The notes: generated by a model from the letters alone, not told the origin. A stretch of DNA of 64,000 bases from Mucilaginibacter sp. SMC90 (GCF_022811725.1 NZ_CP094527.1:806001-870000), one strand, 5' to 3'; shown: positions 53,401-62,665, numbered from the stretch's first letter. A program made the numbers and translations.

Positions 53401-54906
53401 TTAGTATCGGTCGTCGTCAATATCAAGGTCGTCGTCATCGGGTTGCAAGTTAAACAAACTGTTAAACATATCCGAAAACGCAAAGCCATTATCAAGGAAA
53501 CCTTTATTCAATTGTGAAAATTCCGACAGGCCGTGAAGTACAAACTCCATCAGCAGCAATTGCTGGCTTTCGCCTAAGCGCGGGTGGATCTTTTTAACCA
53601 GGTCTTTCAAACCGGCAACTTCTTCCAGTGCTTTTTTGTACTCCTGCATTGGCATATCATCAACCAAAGCTACGTTGTTGCCATCGCCAAACCAGTTGAT
53701 GATAGCAGCATATGGATTAGGTGCTTTAGCTTTTTTAGCTTTTTCCGGATCGGGGAAAAACGAGAGCAGCAGGCTTTTAATTGCTTTACCTATCAGGATG
53801 TTGGCCACTTTGCCCGGGCCCTCCAGCTCACCTTCGTAAACAAGCTCGATTTTACCGGTGATGGCCGGGATCACGCCTAAAAAGTCGGTAATACGTACAA
53901 AAGTTGTTTTTTCGTGGTTGATGATCATCCTGCGTTCGGCATTGCTGATCAGGTTTTCGTAAGCCGAGATCGTTAAACGTGCAGATACCCCCGATTTTTT
54001 ATCGATATATTCCGAGTTACGGGCTTCAAACGCAATTTGCTCAACCAGGTTTTTTACCAATCCATCAGCCTCGATAGCTATGCGCTGATCGTCGGTGAGA
54101 GAAGCCTCTTGTTGAGTGATCTTGCGTGAAATTTCAACCGAACGCGGGTAGTGCGTCAGGATCTGACTTTCAATACGGTCTTTAAGCGGCGTAACTATCG
54201 AGCCACGATTGGTATAATCTTCAGGGTTGGCCGTAAACACAAACTGAATATCCAGCGGTAAGCGTAATTTAAAACCACGGATCTGGATGTCTTTCTCTTG
54301 CAGGATGTTGAACAGCGATACCTGGATCCGGGCTTGCAGATCGGGCAATTCGTTAATTACAAAGATACCGCGGTGTGCACGGGGGATCAATCCGAAATGG
54401 ATCACACGCTCATCCGAATAAGTTAATTTTAATGTAGCCGCCTTGATAGGGTCAACGTCGCCAATTAAATCGGCAACAGTAACATCCGGGGTAGCCAGTT
54501 TTTCGGTGTAACGTTCCGAGCGATGGATCCAGCCAATAGGGGTATCATCGCCCTTTTCGGTTATGATACTGTGGCCAAACCACGAAATAGGGTTGTAAGG
54601 ATCATCAAACAATTCAGATCCTTCAATATAAGGAATATACTCGTCAAGCAGGTTAACCAGCAAACGGGCAATACGGGTTTTAGCCTGGCCGCGTAAGCCC
54701 AGTAATAAAATGTTGTGGCGCGACAGGATTGCAGTTTGCAAATCTGGAATAACAGTATCTTCAAAACCTATGATGCCCTCAAAGCCGCCTTCGCGTTTTT
54801 TAAGCTGTTCAATCAGGTTAGCACGTAATTCATCTTTAACCGAGCGGCTTTTGTAGCCTGTTTGCTTTAACTGGCCGAGGGTTTTTATATCCAATAGTTT
54901 ACTCAT
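53401..54906 (-). CDS. MoxR/magnesium-chelatase-like AAA+ ATPase
   Basis: A 501-residue AAA+ protein of the ChlI/BchI-related type that pairs with VWA proteins. Walker A is GLRGQAKT (residues 70-77), Walker B region is FVINELPDLQARIQV (about 186-200), and sensor residues lie in FVFTANPEDYTNRG. It is a second, distinct ATPase/VWA pair in this window. The C-terminus is acidic (DDDDLDIDDDRY). The VWA partner lies 124 nt upstream on the same strand. Confidence 0.9.
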   Translation of the reverse strand: MSKLLDIKTLGQLKQTGYKSRSVKDELRANLIEQLKKREGGFEGIIGFEDTVIPDLQTAILSRHNILLLGLRGQAKTRIARLLVNLLDEYIPYIEGSELFDDPYNPISWFGHSIITEKGDDTPIGWIHRSERYTEKLATPDVTVADLIGDVDPIKAATLKLTYSDERVIHFGLIPRAHRGIFVINELPDLQARIQVSLFNILQEKDIQIRGFKLRLPLDIQFVFTANPEDYTNRGSIVTPLKDRIESQILTHYPRSVEISRKITQQEASLTDDQRIAIEADGLVKNLVEQIAFEARNSEYIDKKSGVSARLTISAYENLISNAERRMIINHEKTTFVRITDFLGVIPAITGKIELVYEGELEGPGKVANILIGKAIKSLLLSFFPDPEKAKKAKAPNPYAAIINWFGDGNNVALVDDMPMQEYKKALEEVAGLKDLVKKIHPRLGESQQLLLMEFVLHGLSEFSQLNKGFLDNGFAFSDMFNSLFNLQPDDDDLDIDDDRY

Positions 54907-54919
54907 TCTTATATTATGA

Positions 54920-55020
54920 TTTCACCGATGAAGATTTGATTTCACCGATTTTTTTATTTGTTGGGATTCCACAGATTATTTTGTGATCTCGCCGATTTTT
55001 AACTAACCTCTAATCTCCAA
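54920..55020. repeat. Direct word repeats between VWA and ATPase genes
   Basis: GATTTCACCGATTTTT, GATCTCGCCGATTTTT and related words recur three times over about 80 nt, followed by CTAATCTCC / CCAATCTC words. This is a spacer within an otherwise compact operon. Confidence 0.55.
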
Positions 55021-55030
55021 CCACCAATCT

Positions 55031-56128
55031 CTACCTTACAGTCTTTCTTCTGTTTTTGATGTAATCCTCAAAAATGTATTCACCAAGGCCGTTCAGGGAG
55101 CTGTAAAACGCTTTGCCGCCGTTTGTTTCTGTGAATTTACGCACAAACTGTTGCAAATAGGGGTCTTTAGCTATCATAAACGTGGTGATCGGTATTTTTA
55201 ACCGTTTACATTGGGCAGCCATGTTAAGGGTTTTGTTTACCACTTTCCTGTCAAGGCCAATGCTGTTTTTATAATACCTGGTTCCTTCCTTTAAACAAGT
55301 AGGCTTGCCATCGGTGATCATGAAAATTTGCTTGTTGTGTGTTTTACGACGACGGAGCAGATCGGTAGCCAGTTCCAAACCTGCATAGGTATTGGTATGG
55401 TAAGGGCCAACTTGCAGGTATGGTAAATCCTGCAGGGTTATAGGCCATGCATCGTTACCAAAAACAACAATATCCAATGTATCTTTAGGGTATTTGGTGC
55501 GGATCAGTTCGGCAAGGGCCATGGCTACTTTTTTAGCCGGAGTTATCCTGTCTTCACCATAAAGGATCATGGAGTGCGAAATATCGATCATGAGCACAGT
55601 TGAGGTAAGGGTTTTGTAATCCATTTCCTCTACTTCCAGATCGCGTTCGGTCATCATAAAATCGCCTATGCCATGGTTAACCTGGGCATTATGGATAGAT
55701 TGGGTCATATCGATCTGGTCTAGGCTGTCGCCAAACTCAAACTCGCGGCGTTCGGCATTTTTTTCATCACCCTGCCCCGATTGCGGAGAGCGGTGATTGC
55801 CTTTGCCCGATTTTTTTAGCTTGCCGAAGATCTCTTCCAGGGCCGATTGCCTGATACTTTGCTCAGTTTTTGCCGTGATCCTGAATTCACCATTCTCATT
55901 GTTTTCATCAAGGTAGCCTTTTTGTTTCAGCTCGTCGATGAAATCGCCCATGCCATAGTCATCGTTGGTGAGGTTGTATTGCTTATCGAGTTCGTTAAGC
56001 CAGGCTAAAGCTTCGCCGGCATCGCCCGATGTGTAATTGAGCAACTCGAGGAATAATTTTAATAGTTCGTCAAATCCGCCTTTAGGGATTTGGTTGGGCT
56101 TAAATTTGGAAAATCCAAAACCGCGCAT
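55031..56128 (-). CDS. VWA-domain protein, partner of the MoxR-like ATPase
   Basis: The ATG at 56128 (MRGFGFSKFKPNQIPKGG) is chosen over a longer reading from 56221 that would run through a word repeat. It gives 365 residues. The C-terminal VWA domain carries the MIDAS motif DISHS, then TLDIVVFGNDAW and ITDGKPTC. It likely binds metal and client proteins together with the ATPase downstream. The N-terminal part is helical. Confidence 0.9.
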   Translation of the reverse strand: MRGFGFSKFKPNQIPKGGFDELLKLFLELLNYTSGDAGEALAWLNELDKQYNLTNDDYGMGDFIDELKQKGYLDENNENGEFRITAKTEQSIRQSALEEIFGKLKKSGKGNHRSPQSGQGDEKNAERREFEFGDSLDQIDMTQSIHNAQVNHGIGDFMMTERDLEVEEMDYKTLTSTVLMIDISHSMILYGEDRITPAKKVAMALAELIRTKYPKDTLDIVVFGNDAWPITLQDLPYLQVGPYHTNTYAGLELATDLLRRRKTHNKQIFMITDGKPTCLKEGTRYYKNSIGLDRKVVNKTLNMAAQCKRLKIPITTFMIAKDPYLQQFVRKFTETNGGKAFYSSLNGLGEYIFEDYIKNRRKTVR

Positions 56129-56220
56129 ATTTTGTCCTTTCTGTACATAAAGGAACGGAATATTTTGATGAAAAGTTTTGCTGTGTAAGGGATAAAGTAA
56201 ATTGTTAGGTAAGTATGACA

Positions 56221-56318
56221 ATTAGATTTTGGATTTCGGAATTGGTATTTCGGATTTAAAAGTCATTTTCTATCTCAAAAATAAATCCGAAATCGAACAT
56301 TCGAAATCCGAATTTCTA
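56221..56318. repeat. Word-repeat hairpin (GGATTTCGGAATT type)
   Basis: Left arm GATTTTGGATTTCGGAATTG and GTATTTCGGATTT; right arm AAATCCGAAATCGAACATT and CGAAATCCGAATTTC. They pair into an imperfect hairpin that ends against the kinase stop codon. Confidence 0.72.
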
Positions 56319-57194
56319 AATGTATGCTAAACTGTTCAGCAATTCAGCCGGATATACCGGGTTGGCACCGCGCTGGCTGGCTACATACGAGCCAACGGAG
56401 CAAGCTTTATCAACCACTTGCTGCATTGGTTTCCCAGCCAGCAAACCTGATACAAAAGTAGCCAGGAACGCATCGCCGGCACCTACGGTGTCAGCAACTT
56501 TTACAGGGCAGCCAGGGCTATCGTAAAATTCGTGATCATGCCATACCAGCGCGCCATGTTCGCCGCGGGTTACACAAATGGTTTGGCTATGGTATTTGGA
56601 CCGGAATTCGCCAATTTTATCACGCAGTGGGGCGCTTCCGCCGCCTATGAGCAAATCGGCCTCCTCTTCGTTCATTTTCACCACATCGGCACGGGCAACC
56701 AGCGTTTCGATAGTTGATAGCGTATAATGAGGCGGACGAAGGTTTACATCAAATATCTTTAACGCAGGGGTTTCGTCAAGCAGGTTTAACAAGGTTTCGC
56801 GGGTAGTTGTAGTGCGGCATGCTAAACTGCCGAATACAATGGCCCGTGCTGCCTGGGCAGCCTTAACGAGTGCGGCTGACGGCTGTATGTTATCCCATGA
56901 AACAGGCTGGGGAATAATGTAAGTGGCGGTATTATTTTCATCAAGCTGCACGGTAACCTCGCAGGTTGGAAATTCATCATCTTGCTGAATCAGGTCTGAG
57001 TACAGATCATTGCTTTTTAAAAAGCCTATCAATGCATCGCCCGAATTATCCATACCAACCGAACTTGCAAACGCTGTTTTAACCCCTTGCTGTACCAGAT
57101 GCCTGGCCACATTCATAGGTGCGCCGCCGGCCTTTTTACCATCGCCAAAAGCGTCCCATAAAACTTCGCCGAAGCTTAATACCTGATTTCCCAT
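56316..57194 (-). CDS. PfkB-family carbohydrate kinase (fructokinase-like)
   Basis: A 292-residue ribokinase-family sugar kinase. GKKAGGAPMNVARHL (about residues 16-30) is the substrate side, KMNEEEADLL (PfkB signature 1 region) is present, and the catalytic aspartate is in DTVGAGDAFLATFVSGLL (about 240-257). It phosphorylates a sugar such as fructose. The sequence is closest in style to fructokinases. Stands alone. Confidence 0.9.
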   Translation of the reverse strand: MGNQVLSFGEVLWDAFGDGKKAGGAPMNVARHLVQQGVKTAFASSVGMDNSGDALIGFLKSNDLYSDLIQQDDEFPTCEVTVQLDENNTATYIIPQPVSWDNIQPSAALVKAAQAARAIVFGSLACRTTTTRETLLNLLDETPALKIFDVNLRPPHYTLSTIETLVARADVVKMNEEEADLLIGGGSAPLRDKIGEFRSKYHSQTICVTRGEHGALVWHDHEFYDSPGCPVKVADTVGAGDAFLATFVSGLLAGKPMQQVVDKACSVGSYVASQRGANPVYPAELLNSLAYI

Positions 57195-57393
57195 AGTTGA
57201 AATTGTTTTTTAGTGTCGATGAAAACCAAATATACTGTATTAAGTTGGATTTTATTTTTGTGGAAACTGCATGATACAGGTTGTCAGGCCTTAAATTAAG
57301 CGAATTGAAGAATTAGTGGAATTTTTCCATTTAATTATGTTAATTCGGGCAATTCTTAAAATTCAGGTTCAGACAAAAAGCTACCTTTATTAT

Positions 57394-57813
57394 ATGAAAA
57401 GAATATTACTGAGTTTTGTGGTTTTGCTTGTTACAGTTTCATGCTTTGCGCAGGACAGGCAAGCGATCCTGAAAGTGATGCATACGCAGGAAGAAGCCTG
57501 GAACCGTGGCGATATTGAAGGGTTTATGACAACCTACTGGAAATCAGATTCGTTGGTTTTTGTAGGGAAGACTGGCCCCACCTATGGCTGGCAAACAACA
57601 CTTGAACACTATAAACAAACCTATCCTGACAAGGCTGCTATGGGGCAGCTTACTTTCAATATTATACAGATAAAAGTGCTTGACAAAGCTAACGCCTTTG
57701 TTTTAGGCGGATGGAAGCTAACCCGCGAAAAGGATGCCCCGGGCGGTTATTATACGTTATGGTTCAGGAAAATTAAGGGCGAGTGGAAGATAGTTTGTGA
57801 TCACACTTCGTGA
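57394..57813 (+). CDS. Secreted SnoaL/DUF4440-like protein
   Basis: The ATG at 57394 gives 139 residues with a signal peptide (MKRILLSFVVLLVTVSCFAQ). The cone fold of the DUF4440/SnoaL group is visible in ILKVMHTQEEAWNRGDIEGF, FVLGGWKLTREKD and FRKIKGEWKIVCDHT. Probably binds or turns over a small molecule. A REP-like repeat follows. Confidence 0.83.
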   Translation: MKRILLSFVVLLVTVSCFAQDRQAILKVMHTQEEAWNRGDIEGFMTTYWKSDSLVFVGKTGPTYGWQTTLEHYKQTYPDKAAMGQLTFNIIQIKVLDKANAFVLGGWKLTREKDAPGGYYTLWFRKIKGEWKIVCDHTS

Positions 57814-57879
57814 AGAGGTGGTTGGAGCCAAGAGATTTTTGAATAGACAATAGAGATTTGGAAGCGTAAGGAATGAGCG

Positions 57880-57979
57880 ATTCCCCTCTTGAGAGGGGTG
57901 GAGGGGTGTGTTTCTCTTCGCTTGATGAACACGCCCCTGCTGCTGCACATTCCACCGCGCCCCCTCTCAAGAGGGGAAT
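57880..57979. repeat. REP-like palindrome (ATTCCCCTCTTGAGAGGGG type)
   Basis: Arms ATTCCCCTCTTGAGAGGGG (57880-57898) and CCCCTCTCAAGAGGGGAAT (57961-57979) are self-palindromic and also pair. GGAGGGGTGTGTTTC and GAACACGCCCC lie between. Confidence 0.85.
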
Positions 57980-58013
57980 TTAAAAGATACCGGATCTCAA
58001 AAAATACTACTGC

Positions 58014-58499
58014 ATGAAAAGAGGTTTGGTAATTGGGAAGTTTTTGCCACTGCACATAGGGCATATGGCTTTGATTGGTTACGCGCTTGAGCATTGTGAT
58101 GAGCTTGTAGTGGTTATTGGGGCCAGTGATGATGAGCCCATTGATGGAGCTATCAGGCTTGACTGGCTCGAAAAAACCTACGCAGGTAATGAAAAGGTTA
58201 AGCCGGTATTATTAAGTTACGATGAGGCTATGCTGCCGGGCATCGGCGATTCGATAGAAAACATGTCGAGACTTTGGGCCAGCTATCTTAAAAAGAAATT
58301 GCCTCCTATTGATGTCATATTTGCTTCGGAGGCTTACGGTGCTTACATGGGGCGGTTTTTAGATTGTGAAAGTATTATTTATGAAGAATCCTGCAAAGTT
58401 GTCCCTGTAGCGGCTGCAAGGATCAGGGAAGAGCCTAACTTATACCTGCACCTTTTACCCGACGCGGTTAAGGAATATTATAAAAACCAGGTTGGGTAA
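58014..58499 (+). CDS. NadR-type adenylyl/cytidylyl-transferase, single domain
   Basis: A 161-residue nucleotidyltransferase. The HxGH motif is HIGH in GKFLPLHIGHMALIGYALEH (about residues 8-27), and AARIREEP near 137-144 matches the ISxTxIR nucleotide site with changes. The closest family is the nicotinamide mononucleotide adenylyltransferase half of NadR. The ribosylnicotinamide kinase half is absent, so it could make NAD or act on another pyridine or cytidylyl substrate. Stands between a repeat and a convergent AraC gene. Confidence 0.82.
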   Translation: MKRGLVIGKFLPLHIGHMALIGYALEHCDELVVVIGASDDEPIDGAIRLDWLEKTYAGNEKVKPVLLSYDEAMLPGIGDSIENMSRLWASYLKKKLPPIDVIFASEAYGAYMGRFLDCESIIYEESCKVVPVAAARIREEPNLYLHLLPDAVKEYYKNQVG

Positions 58500-58504
58500 T
58501 TCCG

Positions 58505-59356
58505 TTATACTTTATCAACCCAATCCCTCTTAAAATCGGAAGGATTTTTACCGACTATTTTGTTGAAAAGTTTATTGAAATATGATAAGCTTTCAAAGCC
58601 CACAGCGTAGCAGGTTTCGGTTACATTTTTATCCTGCATCAGCAGGTTTTTGGCTACATCAACCCGGTATTGGTTCAAAAAATCGGTAAAAGTCATTTTA
58701 GTTTGCTTTTTGAAATACCGGCAAAAAGCTGCGGTGCTGAAATTTACTTTAGCTGCTATCACGTTTACATCGGGCTTAAGATTGTAGTTACTGCCTATAT
58801 ATTCATAAACAGCTCCCATCCTGATCTTATCTTTTAAAAAGAATTGCAGTTTTAACTCATCATTATTTAAAACGGTAAATTCATTTGAACCGGCCAGGAT
58901 ATTGAAGATCTCCATCAATCCCAGTAATTGCTGAAACGAGCCCATCCCTGGTAATAGCTTTAGTTTTTGCACTGCCAATATTCTGGTTTCGCCATAAAAA
59001 GCAACGCCGTTGGCCGCCCTTTTGAAAAGCTGCTCAATGGCCGAAAATTCGGGCGTGATGCCTATCGCAGTGCCCATAAAATCTTCTTTCAATTGCACCA
59101 CTATTTGGTGGTATTCGCTCCGGAGGCGGTAATCAAAATTGAGATGGGGGAGGTTACTGCCAATAAGAACTAAGTCCTGCTGGGTATAGCCGGAGATATG
59201 CGAGCCAACATGCCTGATCCCGGCATCGGCCTCCACGTAAACCAACTCATATTCCGGGTGATAATGCCACAGGAAAGTGTTCCTGAGCCGGGGCGAAAAA
59301 AGTTTGAACGATTTGCCCGGTTCAAAATCTACCTTCTCTAACTGGATTTTATCCAT
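58505..59356 (-). CDS. AraC-family transcriptional regulator
   Basis: A 283-residue regulator. An N-terminal cupin-like sensing domain (about 1-150, with LWHYHPEYELVYVEADAG) is followed by a C-terminal double HTH (about 190-283): VNFSTAAFCRYFKKQTKMTF and CYAVGFESLSYFNKLFNKIV. It is divergent from a PhyH dioxygenase gene 127 nt away and probably controls it. Confidence 0.93.
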   Translation of the reverse strand: MDKIQLEKVDFEPGKSFKLFSPRLRNTFLWHYHPEYELVYVEADAGIRHVGSHISGYTQQDLVLIGSNLPHLNFDYRLRSEYHQIVVQLKEDFMGTAIGITPEFSAIEQLFKRAANGVAFYGETRILAVQKLKLLPGMGSFQQLLGLMEIFNILAGSNEFTVLNNDELKLQFFLKDKIRMGAVYEYIGSNYNLKPDVNVIAAKVNFSTAAFCRYFKKQTKMTFTDFLNQYRVDVAKNLLMQDKNVTETCYAVGFESLSYFNKLFNKIVGKNPSDFKRDWVDKV

Positions 59357-59483
59357 GCTGTATTGGATATTTGATTTTATTAAAGATAGTTAATTGATCA
59401 ATACAGAGCAAATTTTGATCATTGTGCAGGATAGCCCGACTTCAATTCAAGCCTAATTTTGAGTTATAAATCAAGTCAGAATT

Positions 59484-60458
59484 ATGAAGACCGAAAACGC
59501 AACCATGACCATGGCAACCGCACCTGCAAATGCCCATAAAGAGATTCCCGGCAACCCATCGACCGCAAAATCAAGCCAAATAGGGCTGAACAAACGTGTT
59601 AACAACGAGCCGTTAAAAATACTGAGCGAAGCCGATTGGCAATTTTGGATAAAGAATGGTTACGTGATCATTAAAAACGCGGTATCTAAAGCCCAGGTTC
59701 AGAAGCTGGCCGATTACCTGTGGCAATATGAAGGCAAAGATGCCAATGACATAGACACCTGGTATAAAAAGCCCAATGCGCAAATGCAAATGACCGAGCT
59801 GAACAATACCGGCATGGTTGAAATTTATAATCAGCAGTTTATGTGGGATAACCGCCAATACCCGAAGGTCCACGCAGCTTTTGCGGATATCTGGGGTACG
59901 GAGAAACTATGGGTAACTATAGATAGGGCTAACCTGAATTTTCCGCTTCGTCCCGGATTTGAATATAAAGGGTTTATCCACTGGGATTACGACCCTGAAA
60001 CCAAGCCACAAAACGTGCAGGGTGTATTGGCCCTTGCCGATCAAACTGACGAAAACATGGGCGGTTTTCAATGTATCCCCGAATTATATCGAACATACGA
60101 TGCCTGGAAATTAACCCAGCCTCAAAATAGGGATCATTATAAACCTGATACTACCGGCTTCGAAATTGTCAAAGTAAAGCTGGAAGCCGGCGATCTGTTG
60201 ATATTTAACAGCCTGCAGCCGCATGGTATCAGGCCTAATACAAGCAATGATAAAGTACGCATAGCCCAGTACATTTCCATGATGCCCGCTCAGGAAGATA
60301 ATGAAGAACTAAGGCAGTGGCGTATCAACAGCTGGCAAGGACGCGAAGCTATGCAGGGCTACGCTTTTCCGGGCGATCCGATGGAACGTGAAAAGCAAAA
60401 CCCGGTAGCTGAGCTTAGCGAGCTTGGTAAAAAGCTTTTGGGATTAGAGCGTTGGTAG
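59484..60458 (+). CDS. Phytanoyl-CoA-dioxygenase (PhyH) family protein
   Basis: A 324-residue Fe(II)/2-oxoglutarate dioxygenase. The metal triad is His and Asp in IHWDYDPETK (HxD, about residues 168-171) and the distal His in LQPHGIRPNT (about 249-258). Arg of the latter stretch likely binds 2-oxoglutarate. It hydroxylates an unknown substrate. The Lys/Ala/Pro-rich first 40 residues look disordered. It is divergent from the AraC regulator, a likely sensor of the substrate. Confidence 0.88.
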   Translation: MKTENATMTMATAPANAHKEIPGNPSTAKSSQIGLNKRVNNEPLKILSEADWQFWIKNGYVIIKNAVSKAQVQKLADYLWQYEGKDANDIDTWYKKPNAQMQMTELNNTGMVEIYNQQFMWDNRQYPKVHAAFADIWGTEKLWVTIDRANLNFPLRPGFEYKGFIHWDYDPETKPQNVQGVLALADQTDENMGGFQCIPELYRTYDAWKLTQPQNRDHYKPDTTGFEIVKVKLEAGDLLIFNSLQPHGIRPNTSNDKVRIAQYISMMPAQEDNEELRQWRINSWQGREAMQGYAFPGDPMEREKQNPVAELSELGKKLLGLERW

Positions 60459-60490
60459 GTTGTTGTCAGGATAAAAGCAAGGGATTGTGC

Positions 60491-60610
60491 GATTCCCTCC
60501 CTTGGGAGGGTGTAGGGAGGGGTTTCAGCGAGATACTTGGACGTTGCAAAATCGCATAACCCCTCCCTGCCAACACGCAATCCTGACGCGCCCCTCCCAA
60601 GGGAGGGAAT
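60491..60610. repeat. REP-like palindrome (ATTCCCTCCCTTGGGAGGG type)
   Basis: Arms at 60492-60511 (ATTCCCTCCCTTGGGAGGGT) and 60591-60610 are self-palindromic and complementary, with GTAGGGAGGGGTTTC and AACCCCTCCCTGCC between. Same architecture as 57880-57979 with different letters. Confidence 0.85.
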
Positions 60611-60620
60611 TAAAAAACAA

Positions 60621-60649
60621 AAAAGCGATGGATAAAATCCATCGCTTTT
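60621..60649. terminator. Convergent terminator
   Basis: A perfect 13-bp inverted repeat AAAAGCGATGGAT / ATCCATCGCTTTT (60621-60633, 60637-60649) with an AAA loop, between convergent genes. Confidence 0.85.
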
Positions 60650-60688
60650 AATATCATGACTTAAAACTAAAAACTTAATACTTCCAAC

Positions 60689-61570
60689 TTAAAAAGGTTT
60701 CCCTGCGGCAAGTTCCCGGTTGGCCCATTTAACAGCCAGGCCTTCGCGGTATTTAGCGTATTTGCCTTTGAACATCATTTTTAATGCGCTGTCAACACCA
60801 CCTTTAATGGCCAGGTTGTACAGGCTTGCCGCTTTACGGCTGATACTTGCATCCCAGGCGCGCAGGCTAAGGGAATATGAGCCATCAACATATTTCATCC
60901 AGTGCCAGTAACCGGTAGGCATAAACAGGGTATCGCCGTGTTCAAGAAAAACTTCGATGCCTTCAACGCCGTCAAGCGCCGGAAATTTTTTAACATCGGG
61001 GTTTAGTACATCATAATCTTCCAGTGCATAGGTGGCATTGGGGATACAGTACAGGCGGCGCTTCCACTTATTTTCGAACAGGATCACATGTTTGCGGCCC
61101 CCAAAATGGGTATGGAAAATATGCGGAAGGTCGATATCGTAATGTAAAAATGTAACCGAGTTTGAGCCGCCGAAAAACATGGCAGGCATACTCTCTAAAA
61201 AGCCGCCCATCAAATCTTTTGGTAATACAACATCATCTAAAAGCTGCGGCGCTTGCTTAAATATATTAAAGAAAAAAATCCTTAATTCGGTTGGTTTACT
61301 GCGGATAAGGTCGATATATTCATCAAAAGGCATTTCGGTTGCCGATGAATTGATGGGCTTTGACGGATCGGCTTTGGAGTTATCATACAGTGGCACCACT
61401 TTGCTGCCAACAACCTGTTTTAAATATTCGGGTGTCCATTTTTCGCGGGCAGGCCAGCTTTTGGTAAGCCCTTTGATAACCAGCGGGCGACGAGGGTTCA
61501 AATAATTCTTCTTAAAGTCTTCGGGAGAAATATTTTCAACCGTATCGATCGGGTTAAGAATGAAGCACAT
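60689..61570 (-). CDS. Cupin/JmjC-like Fe(II)-dioxygenase, copy A
   Basis: A 293-residue cupin_8/JmjC-type protein. Metal-binding His/Asp is in FLHYDIDLPHIFHTHF (about residues 140-155), the distal His in PTGYWHWMKYVDG. The layout fits a 2-oxoglutarate oxygenase such as the asparaginyl or ribosomal-protein hydroxylases of this fold. It is a paralogue of the next gene, which precedes it on the same strand with 68 nt between, so they are probably one transcript. Confidence 0.88.
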   Translation of the reverse strand: MCFILNPIDTVENISPEDFKKNYLNPRRPLVIKGLTKSWPAREKWTPEYLKQVVGSKVVPLYDNSKADPSKPINSSATEMPFDEYIDLIRSKPTELRIFFFNIFKQAPQLLDDVVLPKDLMGGFLESMPAMFFGGSNSVTFLHYDIDLPHIFHTHFGGRKHVILFENKWKRRLYCIPNATYALEDYDVLNPDVKKFPALDGVEGIEVFLEHGDTLFMPTGYWHWMKYVDGSYSLSLRAWDASISRKAASLYNLAIKGGVDSALKMMFKGKYAKYREGLAVKWANRELAAGKPF

Positions 61571-61638
61571 AATAGTTATATTACTTTAGGAGATTACGCT
61601 TATTTTAAAATAAAGTTACAGTATTGTTTCTTACCTAT

Positions 61639-62580
61639 TTAAAAGCATTCAAAATAACGAAATAAACCCCAAAGTAGTATAAATATATTCTTAATATTAT
61701 GGCCTGCCTGAAGCAGTGCGTTATTGGCACGTTTAATAGCCAGGCCCTCTTTCCAGTCCATATATTCCTTTTTAAAGCGGGCCTTCATGATATTGTCAAA
61801 CTTGCGCTGTACGGTTAAATTGTATAAACTTTTGGCTTTAATAGCCCATGATTTATCCCATGCACGTAAAGAAATGGAGAATGAACCGGTAAGGTATTTC
61901 ATCCAGTGCCAGTAGCCGGTAGGCATGAACAAGGTATCGCCGTGCTCTAAAATAGCTTCCTGGCCTTCAATACCGTCAAGTGCCGGAAATTTGGTAAAAT
62001 CCGGATTTTCGATGTCGTAATCTTCAAGGGCATAGGTGGCAAACGGAATGCAGTACAGGCGTTCGGTCCATTTCTGGTCAAACAGCATCACGTGTTTACG
62101 GCCATTAAAATGTGTATGGAAAATGTGCGCAAGGTCAATGTCGTAGTGTAAAAACGTTACCGAACCGGCACCGCCAAAAAACATGTTGGGATATTTATCA
62201 AGGAAGCCGCCCATCAAATCAGATGGAGAACGGTAATCGTCCAGTAATCTGGGGGCGTGTTTAATTGGGTCGAAAAGGAAGATCCTTAAATCGGTAGGCT
62301 GTTTTTGGATGAGATCGATGTAATCGCCAAACTTCATTTCAGTTGCTGAGGCATTGATAGCTTTAGATGGATCGGCCTTTGAACTGTTATACAGCGGAAC
62401 GGTTTGATCGCCAACAACTTCTTTCAGATATTCAAAAGTCCATTTTTGAAGGGCGGGCCAGCTTTCAGTCGCTTTACGGATTATAAGCGGTTTGCGTGGA
62501 TTTAAGTAATTGTTAACAAAATCCTCTTTGCTTATATTGTCTACACTGTCAATAGGTGTAAGCTTTATACTCATTTTCAC
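61639..62580 (-). CDS. Cupin/JmjC-like Fe(II)-dioxygenase, copy B
   Basis: A 313-residue paralogue of the neighbouring cupin protein, matching it almost along the whole length (FLHYDIDLAHIFHTHFNGRK, PTGYWHWMKYLTG). Both keep the HxD and the distal His, so both should be active. This copy has about 20 extra C-terminal residues, hydrophobic (NIFILLWGLFRYFECF), which might anchor it to the membrane. It lies upstream in the likely two-gene operon. Confidence 0.88.
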   Translation of the reverse strand: MKMSIKLTPIDSVDNISKEDFVNNYLNPRKPLIIRKATESWPALQKWTFEYLKEVVGDQTVPLYNSSKADPSKAINASATEMKFGDYIDLIQKQPTDLRIFLFDPIKHAPRLLDDYRSPSDLMGGFLDKYPNMFFGGAGSVTFLHYDIDLAHIFHTHFNGRKHVMLFDQKWTERLYCIPFATYALEDYDIENPDFTKFPALDGIEGQEAILEHGDTLFMPTGYWHWMKYLTGSFSISLRAWDKSWAIKAKSLYNLTVQRKFDNIMKARFKKEYMDWKEGLAIKRANNALLQAGHNIKNIFILLWGLFRYFECF

Positions 62581-62665
62581 AAATTAATTAACGGCCAAAA
62601 TTAATTCTTTGTAAAAAATATGTAAACGAATTAAGAGGATTTTGAAACTATAATGACAGTTTTTT

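Noticed and set aside
57880..60610. Two GC-rich palindromes as ends of one mobile element
   Set aside because: They differ in sequence, and the genes between them are ordinary with no transposase. They are separate REP-like repeats.
60620..60650. tRNA-like stem between convergent genes
   Set aside because: A single 13-bp hairpin, too small for a tRNA; it is a terminator. No tRNA cloverleaf was seen anywhere in the window.
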